Part shown: positions 32,074-38,349 of the stretch, in pieces
Position numbering within the stretch: the first letter of the stretch is position 1
Layout of the letters: every line of letters starts with the position of its first letter
From: Ruminococcus sp.
GTDB taxonomy: Bacteria; Bacillota; Clostridia; Oscillospirales; Ruminococcaceae
NCBI GenBank assembly: GCA_015066815.1
Contig: SVNR01000028.1
Span: 1 to 38,349 of the forward strand
Direction of reading: 5' to 3'
Length of the DNA: 38,349 bases
Notes under the pieces: model-generated
Databases searched by the model: none
The model's input: only the letters and a program-made list of their open reading frames with translations
Told to the model about the DNA's origin: nothing
Position numbers and translations under genes: made by a program

Positions 32074-33420
32074 TTATCTGAGACCCTTGAGCCATCCGGA
32101 AAACTGTTCAAGAACATTATTGTACAGCTGTTCATCGCTTACAGAAACCAGATCAGCCATCTTAGAAAAGCCTGTATTGTCACGTTTTCTTCCTGACAGA
32201 TCATCGAGCTTTCTGAGATATGTAAATGAATCATTACCTATTCCGATAAACTGAATAAAAACATTTTTCTCTGATGATTTTCTGATGATCTTATCCGTTT
32301 CACTATGATCGGCATTTTCACCGTCAGTTATAAACAGAATAAACGTTGTATTTTCATCATCAACGATAGGCTCAACATATTCTTTAGTACCGCCGAACCC
32401 GAAAAAATCGTCTTTTTTAATTTCTGCGCCTTCTATGATTGCTCTGAGCACCGGAGAATAATTGGTTCCTCCCATTCTATATCCGGAAGTATTGATAACA
32501 TCCTTCACGTAGTTTTCATAGTTTGACAGATCAAGCGGCTGCGTTCTGTAAAAATCATTCTGGAAAAGGAACACCTCTATCGAGCCGTTATCATCAAACG
32601 TAAGTCCAAGAGGAACGAGCTTATTGATAGTCTGCTGGACCACACCGGATCGGTACATCTGAGCCATTGAATAGCTGTAATCCAGTGCAACAACGACCTT
32701 GGCACTTGTGCTGCCAAGATTTACACCGCTCTTCTTACTCAGATCAATCACACACTTAGACAGGTTTATAACATGCTTTTCAAGGTTTATCCTGTCCTTT
32801 GAGAGGTTTATTTTGTTCATGATCCTGTCAGTAAGCTGCTTTTCATCGTTTACAGCAGGATCGGATACAGGCTGTTCTGACACAGGCTGTTTATCAGGCT
32901 GCTCATCAGCAAGCTCACCTCCGTAGTTCTTAAGAAGTGCATCAAGACCACCGTCAAATCCCCTCGCAATAACGTTCATACGCCATACAGTCTTTTTGTA
33001 AACCTCCAGGCCGATGATCGCCTTTTCGTTTTTAAAATCTTTTCCGCTAAGAGTAAGCTCTATTATATTTTTTCCTGACTGTATGATGTCTATCCGTGCT
33101 GATGTTATCTCTCCCATTGTACCAGCGCCGTCAATGCTCAGTGTAAAAACAAGCTTTGCTATATTTTCAGGCAGTGCTGTGAGATTTACCATATATATAT
33201 TTTCGCTGCCCTGCGCAGAATATGTAATCTCCCCCTGAGGAGAAGCCGTCTGATTGTAAAACACCATATATCTTTCATCAGAAAGCTTTTCTGATTCGTC
33301 AACGCCAAAACAGCAGCTGTCATATACGGCATTTCCTGCAGCTGTTATCCTTACACATACAGGCTGGTTTATATCAAGATAATCATCAAGCTTACCTCTG
33401 AATCCACGTTCTATCTCCAT
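32074..33420 (-). CDS. TerD domain-vWA domain fusion protein
   Basis: A 448-residue cytoplasmic protein. Residues 1 to about 175 are a TerD-like calcium-binding beta-sandwich (FGVDESEKLSDERYMVFYNQ, LVFTLSIDGAG, GLEVYKKTVWRMNVIARGFDGGL). A charged Pro/Gln linker (about 175-205) and a helical stretch follow. Residues about 225-448 are a von Willebrand A domain with the MIDAS signature DYSYS, the Thr loop GGTNYSPV and FITDGENADHSE. Such fusions occur in tellurite-resistance/stress (ter) systems as TerY-like or TerF-like partners. No other ter genes are here. GGAGG precedes the ATG by 8 nt. Its role is unknown; a stress or membrane-linked complex is the family-based guess. Confidence 0.85.
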   Translation of the reverse strand: MEIERGFRGKLDDYLDINQPVCVRITAAGNAVYDSCCFGVDESEKLSDERYMVFYNQTASPQGEITYSAQGSENIYMVNLTALPENIAKLVFTLSIDGAGTMGEITSARIDIIQSGKNIIELTLSGKDFKNEKAIIGLEVYKKTVWRMNVIARGFDGGLDALLKNYGGELADEQPDKQPVSEQPVSDPAVNDEKQLTDRIMNKINLSKDRINLEKHVINLSKCVIDLSKKSGVNLGSTSAKVVVALDYSYSMAQMYRSGVVQQTINKLVPLGLTFDDNGSIEVFLFQNDFYRTQPLDLSNYENYVKDVINTSGYRMGGTNYSPVLRAIIEGAEIKKDDFFGFGGTKEYVEPIVDDENTTFILFITDGENADHSETDKIIRKSSEKNVFIQFIGIGNDSFTYLRKLDDLSGRKRDNTGFSKMADLVSVSDEQLYNNVLEQFSGWLKGLR

Positions 33421-33468
33421 TTCTTTTACCTCCGGTCTTTTTCTTATAAATGTTTTTCTGATAAATAC

Positions 33469-33491
33469 AAACTTGTTTATTATACAAGTTT
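33469..33491. repeat. Inverted repeat in the TerD-vWA leader
   Basis: AAACTTG (33469-33475) and CAAGTTT (33485-33491) with a 9-nt spacer lie 10 to 30 bases downstream of the -10 box. This could be an operator or a leader hairpin. Confidence 0.45.
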
Positions 33492-33501
33492 TAATAAGAT
33501 T

Positions 33502-33531
33502 ATTTTACAATATTTTTGTATAGATTGTCAA
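33502..33531 (-). promoter_or_regulatory. SigA-type promoter of the TerD-vWA gene
   Basis: On the minus strand TTGACA (33526-33531) and TAAAAT (33502-33507) are 18 bp apart. The leader is about 75 nt. Confidence 0.65.
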
Positions 33532-33560
33532 GATAAAAATCAAAAAATATTAAAATAAAA

Positions 33561-33597
33561 AACAAGGACAGTTTCAAAAACTGAACTGGCCTTGTTT
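33561..33597 (-). terminator. Intrinsic terminator of the LRR-dockerin gene
   Basis: AACAAGG and CAGTT (33561-33573, one mismatch) pair with AACTG and CCTTGTT (to 33597), and a T-rich tail follows on the minus strand. It lies about 40 nt after the stop codon. Confidence 0.75.
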
Positions 33598-33636
33598 TTT
33601 TATAAGTTTATTATGATGTTTTATATTTTTCTGATA

Positions 33637-35010
33637 TTACTCAGCAGGGGTTTCGTCCGGTGTAGCAGAAGGAGTCTCATCTGCCGGTTCATCCGGTGTA
33701 ACAGTCGGAGCTATTATTACATTGTCATCAGATCCGTCATCACTGATATCATCGTCTCCAAGGAGCACGCTCTTGAGCATGATAAGATCCAGAATATTTA
33801 CTGTTCCGTCTTCATTCATATCAACAGCTGTTTTTTCTTCATCTGTCATTTCCTTACCGGAAACAAGCGCCTTCATAAATGAAGCAAGATCTGCTACATT
33901 TGTCTCTCCATCGCCTGTAATGTCACCGATAACTGTATCTTCTCCGTCGAGACAGTTGAACTTTATACCGTGCTGTTTTGCATACTTCTGAGCTGCTGTA
34001 CCCTTATAACCGGATATTTCAAAGTCCTCTACAAGTCCGAAGAGCTCTGAGCCCTTTCCGAGCTGATAGCCAAAAGCGTTGATTCCGATATTAGTTACTG
34101 TAGCAGGAATAGTTACTGACTTGAGTGAAGTACATCCGAAAAATGCATTTTCTTCGATAGTAGTTACTTTTTCAGGAATCTCTATAGAAGTAAGTGAGCT
34201 GCAGTTATAGAATGTTCTTGCACCTATACGTTCTATATTTTTTGAAAGCTTTATTGTTTCAAGCGACGTACACTCTGAGAAGCAGTATGCTCCAAGATAT
34301 TCTACAGAATCAGGAATAGTGATATCCTTAAGAGATGCGCATCCTGTAAAAGCAAGATCATATATCTTGACAAGTGTTTCCGGAAGAGTTATTTCTTCAA
34401 GACTTCTGCACTTCTGGAACGCATAGCAATAGATATTCACTGCTTCCGTAGGCATTACTATTTTTTTGATGTTACTGCAGTATGCAAGAACAGAAACAGA
34501 TATGTTCTTTACCTTAGGAGGAAACTTAAACTCTGTCATACCCGCACAGGTTGAAAAAGCTGATTCTCCGATATGCTCTATGCTGTCCGGAAGCTCTACG
34601 TTTTCAAGGTTTCTGTCCTGATCAAATACATAGTCACCTATAACAGTAACTGTATCAGGGAAAACTACTTTTTTAAGCTTAGAGTGTCTCTGGAATGAAA
34701 CATATCCGATCTCTCTGAGCGGCTGACCCTTTATCATGGAAGGAAGAACCACTTCTTCAAGATCTCTGTCAGATGCAATAGTTGAAGCCATCTGATCATT
34801 GAGTGATATTTTGTATCTTACTCCGTCTATATATGCGGCAAGAGGAGATTCTTCTTCCTCTTCCTCAGTTCCTGCATCAGCAACATCCTCCGCTGCATAT
34901 ACAGTCATATCATCACATACCTGACTGCTGTCATAAACGAACTGAGCAGCAAATCCCGAAAGAAGTACAAGTGATGAAACAAACGCTGTTATTTTTTTTG
35001 ACTTGTTCAT
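33637..35010 (-). CDS. Secreted LRR_5 (BspA-type) repeat protein with dockerin
   Basis: A 457-residue exported protein. The signal peptide ends around YAA/E (residue 40), followed by an acidic stretch. About ten BspA-type leucine-rich repeats run from 90 to 315 (units such as FYNCSSLTSIEIPEKVTTIE). A dockerin fills 361-419, with calcium loops DITGDGETNVAD and DMNEDGTVNILD. An acidic, Pro/Thr-rich tail of about 38 residues comes after it. BspA repeats usually bind proteins or surfaces; the dockerin would attach the protein to a cohesin scaffold. The ATG follows AGGAGG. A consensus promoter lies 60-100 nt upstream. Confidence 0.9.
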   Translation of the reverse strand: MNKSKKITAFVSSLVLLSGFAAQFVYDSSQVCDDMTVYAAEDVADAGTEEEEEESPLAAYIDGVRYKISLNDQMASTIASDRDLEEVVLPSMIKGQPLREIGYVSFQRHSKLKKVVFPDTVTVIGDYVFDQDRNLENVELPDSIEHIGESAFSTCAGMTEFKFPPKVKNISVSVLAYCSNIKKIVMPTEAVNIYCYAFQKCRSLEEITLPETLVKIYDLAFTGCASLKDITIPDSVEYLGAYCFSECTSLETIKLSKNIERIGARTFYNCSSLTSIEIPEKVTTIEENAFFGCTSLKSVTIPATVTNIGINAFGYQLGKGSELFGLVEDFEISGYKGTAAQKYAKQHGIKFNCLDGEDTVIGDITGDGETNVADLASFMKALVSGKEMTDEEKTAVDMNEDGTVNILDLIMLKSVLLGDDDISDDGSDDNVIIAPTVTPDEPADETPSATPDETPAE

Positions 35011-35073
35011 ATTTTTCCTCCTGAATTGATTTTTGTAAATTGTATAAAAACCGATAAATTTAATCTAAATATT

Positions 35074-35103
35074 ATTATAGCACTATAAAGCATAAAACGT
35101 CAA
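35074..35103 (-). promoter_or_regulatory. SigA-type promoter of the LRR-dockerin gene
   Basis: On the minus strand TTGACG (35098-35103) and TATAAT (35074-35079) are 18 bp apart, giving a leader of about 55 nt. Confidence 0.65.
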
Positions 35104-35391
35104 TATGTTTCTAAAATTTGTTTAATATGCATAAACAGCAATTTTTTTACCTGATTGGTTAAACAAACCACCACACACCATTAAACGGCATCCGGTTTTG
35201 TGTATTATAAATATATTTCCGGTCTGCAGCGGAAATTTTTGTTTTGTATCGGATAAAAAAATTTTTTATTAGTCTGTCTGAAAGATATGCTGTCATACAA
35301 TACATATCCCCTCAAGGTGTTGTTTTTTTTAAAATTTTGCATTTTTCAACTTTTTCCTGCATCGGAGTCAAATCAATTTTTATTATTTCTA
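35104..35391. other. Non-coding stretch between two divergent promoters
   Basis: I see no gene here. At about 35217-35238 the pair ATTTCCG/CGGAAAT (7 bp, loop gtctgcag) is followed by TTTTTGTTTT, which looks like a small plus-strand terminator, with a TATTATAAAT some 20 nt upstream. A very short transcript or an attenuated leader is possible, but nothing proves it. The rest is A/T-rich without clear structure. Confidence 0.4.
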
Positions 35392-35420
35392 TGGACATAA
35401 AGCGTGTAAAATGATATAAT
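35392..35420 (+). promoter_or_regulatory. SigA-type promoter of the CPBP-like/carboxypeptidase operon
   Basis: TGGACA (35392-35397) and TATAAT (35415-35420) are 17 bp apart. A perfect inverted repeat, GTGTAAA (35404-35410) and TTTACAC (35431-35437), brackets the -10 and the start site. Its position would suit a repressor. Confidence 0.6.
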
Positions 35421-35461
35421 AATTGTATTGTTTACACACTTATAAATGAATGGAGAATACT

Positions 35462-36553
35462 ATGATTTTTTCAGACTACAACGAAACCCCGTCTGAGTAT
35501 AATCCCTTTTGCAATGACACAGAAAACACATCGTTCAACGAATGTTATTCACATATAATACCGGCTTTTTTTTTCAGGAACCAGGCTTGTCCGAAAAAGC
35601 CTTCACGTTTTGAAAAGAAAAAACTGAGGTATTTTTACAACACGACCGGGATAATACTCTCTGCAAAGCTTATAATCGAAGTTTCAGCATGCCTTCTTTT
35701 TTATATCCTGATGTTTCTGAGCGCAATGTCGTTCACAAAATCAACAAGTCTTTATTATTCAGTTCTTTCAGATACTACAGTAAAATACGCATTCCGCACA
35801 ATAGCCGTTATCATCTCGACCTTTTCGGTTCTTTTTGCCGGATGCAGATACTCTTCTCTCTCTCTGGCAGGACTGACCAGAAAAACCGATGGTGTAAAAA
35901 CAGGTGATGTAATTATTTTCTTTATTACAGGGCTTTTTATAACCTCTGTACAAAACATCATAAACATATCAGCGGCGAATATCACAGGAAACTCCGCTTT
36001 TTATGGAGTAAAGCTTGAAAAGGATATCTGTCAGATAGTTATAGTCTGTCTATACACATGTCTTATCGTACCGCTTACTGAAGGGCTTGTCTTCCGCGGT
36101 CTTGCTCTAAAAAATCTTTCGAGGGCATCCCAGCGTTTCGGAATAGTTGCATGCTCACTGCTGTGCGCACTTTCTACATGCAGTCCCCTCAGTATTCCTG
36201 CAGCATTCATGATGTCCATGCTGCTTTCAGTACTCACTGTAAAATACAACACCGTAATCCCTTCGGTGCTTATCCATATTACGATAAATATATGCAATAT
36301 GATCATAACAGTATACAGCGCACTTTTATGGGATTCTGATGTTTTTATAACAAAGATGTGGACAGCAGTAACGTTTTTTGTAGGATGTATAGCAGCAGTC
36401 ATCTTCATAATAAAGCATCCTCTTCCAAAAATATATTCCTGCCAGAGAAAACGTTCTTTTCCACTGTTTGCGACATCAGTGTTTATAGTCATACTTATTG
36501 CAGCGTATATTTCGGCATCACTTATAAGATGTCTGGCCTTTATGTACTTATAA
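35462..36553 (+). CDS. CPBP (CAAX-like) intramembrane protein with degenerate active site
   Basis: A 363-residue membrane protein with about eight helices, built on the CPBP/ABI (Rce1-like) fold. The family's first motif EExxxR is present only as EGLVFR in VPLTEGLVFRGLALKNL: the second Glu is Gly. The second motif, usually FxxxH, is replaced by CALSTCSPLSIPAAF without His. The third, HxxxN, survives as HITIN. It is therefore probably not an active protease. I start at the ATG at 35462 (GGAG at 6-nt spacing) rather than at 35450. The carboxypeptidase follows 54 nt downstream on the same strand, so a cell-envelope role is plausible. Confidence 0.75.
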   Translation: MIFSDYNETPSEYNPFCNDTENTSFNECYSHIIPAFFFRNQACPKKPSRFEKKKLRYFYNTTGIILSAKLIIEVSACLLFYILMFLSAMSFTKSTSLYYSVLSDTTVKYAFRTIAVIISTFSVLFAGCRYSSLSLAGLTRKTDGVKTGDVIIFFITGLFITSVQNIINISAANITGNSAFYGVKLEKDICQIVIVCLYTCLIVPLTEGLVFRGLALKNLSRASQRFGIVACSLLCALSTCSPLSIPAAFMMSMLLSVLTVKYNTVIPSVLIHITINICNMIITVYSALLWDSDVFITKMWTAVTFFVGCIAAVIFIIKHPLPKIYSCQRKRSFPLFATSVFIVILIAAYISASLIRCLAFMYL

Positions 36554-36607
36554 AACAAAAAAAATTATGATAACGGGAAAAAATCAAAACAAGGATGAGA
36601 TTACCGC

Positions 36608-37738
36608 TTGAAACAATATAACCAGTTTAACAACCAAAATAAAAAAGCAAGCGAAAAAGCCTTTACCATAGGTTTTATAGTAATATTCGCTCTTTGCTTT
36701 CTCCCATTTGCATTAAAAGGCACCAACAAAAACGATATTCCGTCTGAGCCTGCAGCCGCTGACCATCCGGAAGTATCCGGAGGCGATATATCAGGTCCTT
36801 ACGCAGCCGATGACATCCCTACAGTACACGAGCTCCCGGGAATAAAATTCAACTACTCGAAAGACACTGACTTTCCGCTAAGTGATGATATGCTCATGTC
36901 TGAGGCCGCACTTCTTTATGACAAGGATACAAACACCATACTCTACAGTAAAAACGCAGACAAGGCACTGTATCCTGCAAGTACGACAAAAATAATGACA
37001 GCTTACGTAGCTTTAAAGCATCTTTCCCCTGACCATGAGCTTAAGGCCGGCACAGAGCTTACACTTCTTCAGCCCGAATCAAGTCTTGCTTATCTTAAAC
37101 AGGGAAGCATACTCACTCTTGAAGATGCACTGTATGCTCTTATGCTGCCTTCAGGAAACGATGCAGCATATATAATAGCTGCCAATACAGCACGTGCTGT
37201 TTCAGGTGAGCCTGATATGAACGACGCTGACGCCATAAAGTATTTTTCCAGGCTCATGAATGCGGAAGCCATGATGGCAGGTGCAAACAGAACACATTTT
37301 TGTGTACCCGACGGATATCATGATCCTTTTCACTACACAACAGCTGAGGACCTGCTTCGTATATCACTCAAAACAGATGAGTATCCACTGCTTTCCGAAA
37401 TTGTCCTTGCTCCTTACAGGGAAACCAAAATAATCAGCGGAGAAGCTTTTTTCTGGTCTAACGGAAACTGCCTTGTTGTAAATGACAACGGATATTACCT
37501 GCCATATGCAACAGGCTTCAAGACAGGGTTTACAGATGAAGCAGGATATTGTATGGTTGCCACTGCTTCCAAGGATAACAGGAACCTCATAGCCGTAACG
37601 ATGAACTCCCCTACGCTTGCCGGTCGTTATACCGATGCAGCAAAGCTTTTTTATTCTGTATTAGAACCGGAAAAGCTTATTGAACCGGCTGAAACAACAG
37701 CTGCACAAACAGCTGTTCCTTTGGAAGAACAGAACTGA
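36608..37738 (+). CDS. D-Ala-D-Ala carboxypeptidase (DacF/PBP5 family)
   Basis: Removes the terminal D-alanine from peptidoglycan stem peptides. The 376-residue protein has a short cytoplasmic N-terminus, a membrane helix (about 18-36) as anchor, and the serine penicillin-binding core: S125-x-x-K128 (YPASTTKIMTAYVAL), SGN at 182-184 and KTG at 305-307 (GFKTGFTDEAGYC). The C-terminal PBP5-type domain is absent; the chain ends in a Thr/Ala-rich stub. The start is a TTG at 36608: a TGA lies just upstream in frame and no ATG exists before residue 95. AAGGATGAG precedes it. Confidence 0.92.
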   Translation: MKQYNQFNNQNKKASEKAFTIGFIVIFALCFLPFALKGTNKNDIPSEPAAADHPEVSGGDISGPYAADDIPTVHELPGIKFNYSKDTDFPLSDDMLMSEAALLYDKDTNTILYSKNADKALYPASTTKIMTAYVALKHLSPDHELKAGTELTLLQPESSLAYLKQGSILTLEDALYALMLPSGNDAAYIIAANTARAVSGEPDMNDADAIKYFSRLMNAEAMMAGANRTHFCVPDGYHDPFHYTTAEDLLRISLKTDEYPLLSEIVLAPYRETKIISGEAFFWSNGNCLVVNDNGYYLPYATGFKTGFTDEAGYCMVATASKDNRNLIAVTMNSPTLAGRYTDAAKLFYSVLEPEKLIEPAETTAAQTAVPLEEQN

Positions 37739-37750
37739 TTTTTAAAAACA

Positions 37751-37800
37751 AAAAAATCCAACGCAGATTTTTATCTTCTCTGCGTTGGATTTTTTGTTTT
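37751..37800. terminator. Bidirectional intrinsic terminator
   Basis: An 11-bp stem TCCAACGCAGA (37757-37767) with 37779-37789 is extended by A/T pairs, with an A-run before and a T-run after. It separates the carboxypeptidase and the convergent surface-protein gene. Confidence 0.88.
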
Positions 37801-37826
37801 TAGATTTTATAAAAGCCTTTAATTAC

Positions 37827-38339
37827 TTAGTTATGCTTCTTTTTAGAGAACATCATAACAGATAATGCACCTGCCATCAGCATTATAACAGTCATGCTTC
37901 CTGCATCTCCTGTATTCGGTGAAGATGAAGTGTTGCTTGTAGGCGAGCTTGTTGCAGAAGTAGTAGTCTGCTTAGCCTCCTCCATCGTTGTAGTTTCTGT
38001 TATAGTCTGAGTTACGTCAGTTACAGGTATTGCTGTAAGCTGAGTAGGAAGTGTGATTTCGATTGCCGGCGGAGCCATTGTTGTTGTAGTTTCAAGTACT
38101 GTTGTGGTTGTTACTGTTGTTGTGGTTTCAGGTACCGTTGTGGTTGTTGCTTCTGTTGTTGTAGTTTCCGGTACTGTCGTTGTTGTCACTGTTGTTGTAG
38201 TTTCAGGTACCGTTGTGGTTGTTACTGTTGTTGTGGTTTCAGGTACCGTTGTAGTTGTTACTGTTGTTGTAGTTTCAGGTACCGTTGTAGTTGTTACTGT
38301 TGTTGTAGTTTCAGGTACCGTTGTAGTTGTTACTGTTGT
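37827..38339 (-). CDS. Thr-rich sortase-anchored surface protein, C-terminal fragment
   Basis: The frame stays open to the window end, so the 5' end is missing and the ATG at 38189 is just a repeat-internal Met. What remains is a Thr-rich stalk of 12-residue units (VTTTTVPETTTT), a Thr/Ser spacer, and a cell-wall sorting signal: SPNTGDAGS, a membrane helix (about 17 residues, MTVIMLMAGALSVMMF) and SKKKHN. SPNTG is a variant of the LPxTG sortase site. The protein would be covalently wall-bound. The last ten window bases are probably adapter, so I end it at 38339. Confidence 0.8.
   Translation of the reverse strand, partial: TTVTTTTVPETTTTVTTTTVPETTTTVTTTTVPETTTTVTTTTVPETTTTVTTTTVPETTTTEATTTTVPETTTTVTTTTVLETTTTMAPPAIEITLPTQLTAIPVTDVTQTITETTTMEEAKQTTTSATSSPTSNTSSSPNTGDAGSMTVIMLMAGALSVMMFSKKKHN
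38126..38339. repeat. 36-bp tandem repeat encoding the Thr-rich stalk
   Basis: Units starting tttcaggtaccgttgt lie at 38201, 38237, 38273 and 38309 (last one cut at 31 bases), nearly identical. Older, diverged units begin at 38126 and 38165, 39 bp apart because of one extra codon. Copy number outside the window is unknown. Confidence 0.9.
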
Positions 38340-38349
38340 AGATCGGAAG
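38340..38349 (+). other. Probable Illumina adapter remnant
   Basis: The bases AGATCGGAAG are the first ten of the common Illumina TruSeq read-through adapter. The tandem repeat predicts tgtagtttca here; agreement stops exactly at 38339. It is not part of the genome (inference). Confidence 0.85.

Noticed and set aside
36031-36558. Minus-strand open frame of 175 codons
   Set aside because: It is antisense to the CPBP-like gene, with no ribosome site and His/Ile-rich composition typical of a shadow frame.
38126-38339. CRISPR array
   Set aside because: The repeats are contiguous 36-bp units without spacers and keep one reading frame of Thr-rich protein.
1-38349. Transposases, phage genes, tRNA or rRNA genes
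   Set aside because: No such coding sequence was recognised, and I saw no tRNA- or rRNA-like sequence in the intergenic gaps, which are all accounted for.

Overview
The window looks like one contig from an anaerobic, moderately low-GC Firmicute, most likely Ruminococcus or a close relative in the Oscillospiraceae. This rests on two dockerin-bearing proteins (a cellulosome trait), an anaerobic (Cbi-type) cobalamin pathway, Thr-rich extracytoplasmic linkers, a sortase-type cell-wall signal and consensus SigA-type promoters. Both ends cut through genes. The last ten bases (38340-38349) match the start of the Illumina TruSeq adapter, so the true genomic sequence probably stops at 38339 inside a tandem repeat.

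Layout. 1-744: 3' end of a dockerin protein. 803-2254 (-): AlbA_2/Schlafen-type regulator. 2451-4205 (-): Na+/phosphate cotransporter with a PhoU-like tail, behind a promoter carrying 11-bp-phased PhoP-box-like repeats. 22614-4475 (-): a 21-gene cobalamin operon in the order cbiD-cbiF-cbiG-cbiH-cbiJ-cbiET-cbiA-cobT-cobU-cobS-short CobU paralogue-cobC-cbiB-cobD-cbiP, then a NEAT-like membrane protein, a BtuFCD-type ABC importer, the corrinoid adenosyltransferase and cbiC. Of its 20 junctions 18 overlap, 14 of them as four-base ATGA overlaps. 22857-24478 (+): PhoB/PhoR-like two-component system, divergent from the operon. 26772-24615 (-): cytidine-deaminase-like protein and a dCache sensor with a degenerate GGDEF domain. 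27028-27630 (+): ThrH. 28316-27651 (-): Sfp-type phosphopantetheinyl transferase. 28544-31973 (+): GT-C-like membrane protein, a TadA-Ung fusion and a lipoprotein. 33420-32074 (-): TerD-vWA protein. 35010-33637 (-): LRR_5-dockerin protein. 35462-37738 (+): degenerate CPBP protein and a D-Ala-D-Ala carboxypeptidase. 37827 to the end (-): Thr-rich sortase substrate, 5' truncated.

How it works together. The operon covers most steps from cobalt-precorrin-3 to adenosylcobalamin, plus nucleotide-loop assembly and corrinoid import. Not in the window are the C20 methyltransferase CbiL, a cobaltochelatase (CbiK/CbiX), uroporphyrinogen-III methyltransferase and a Cbi-type cobalt transporter, so these must be elsewhere or replaced. 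The cbiD leader is only about 40 nt, too short for a cobalamin riboswitch.

Most worth a second look: two CobU-type proteins whose conserved motifs are lost in complementary fashion, the TadA-Ung open reading frame with its retained internal ribosome-binding site, the signal-less NEAT-like protein in the B12 operon, the deaminase-like/GSDEF-sensor pair, and the adapter remnant at the right end.
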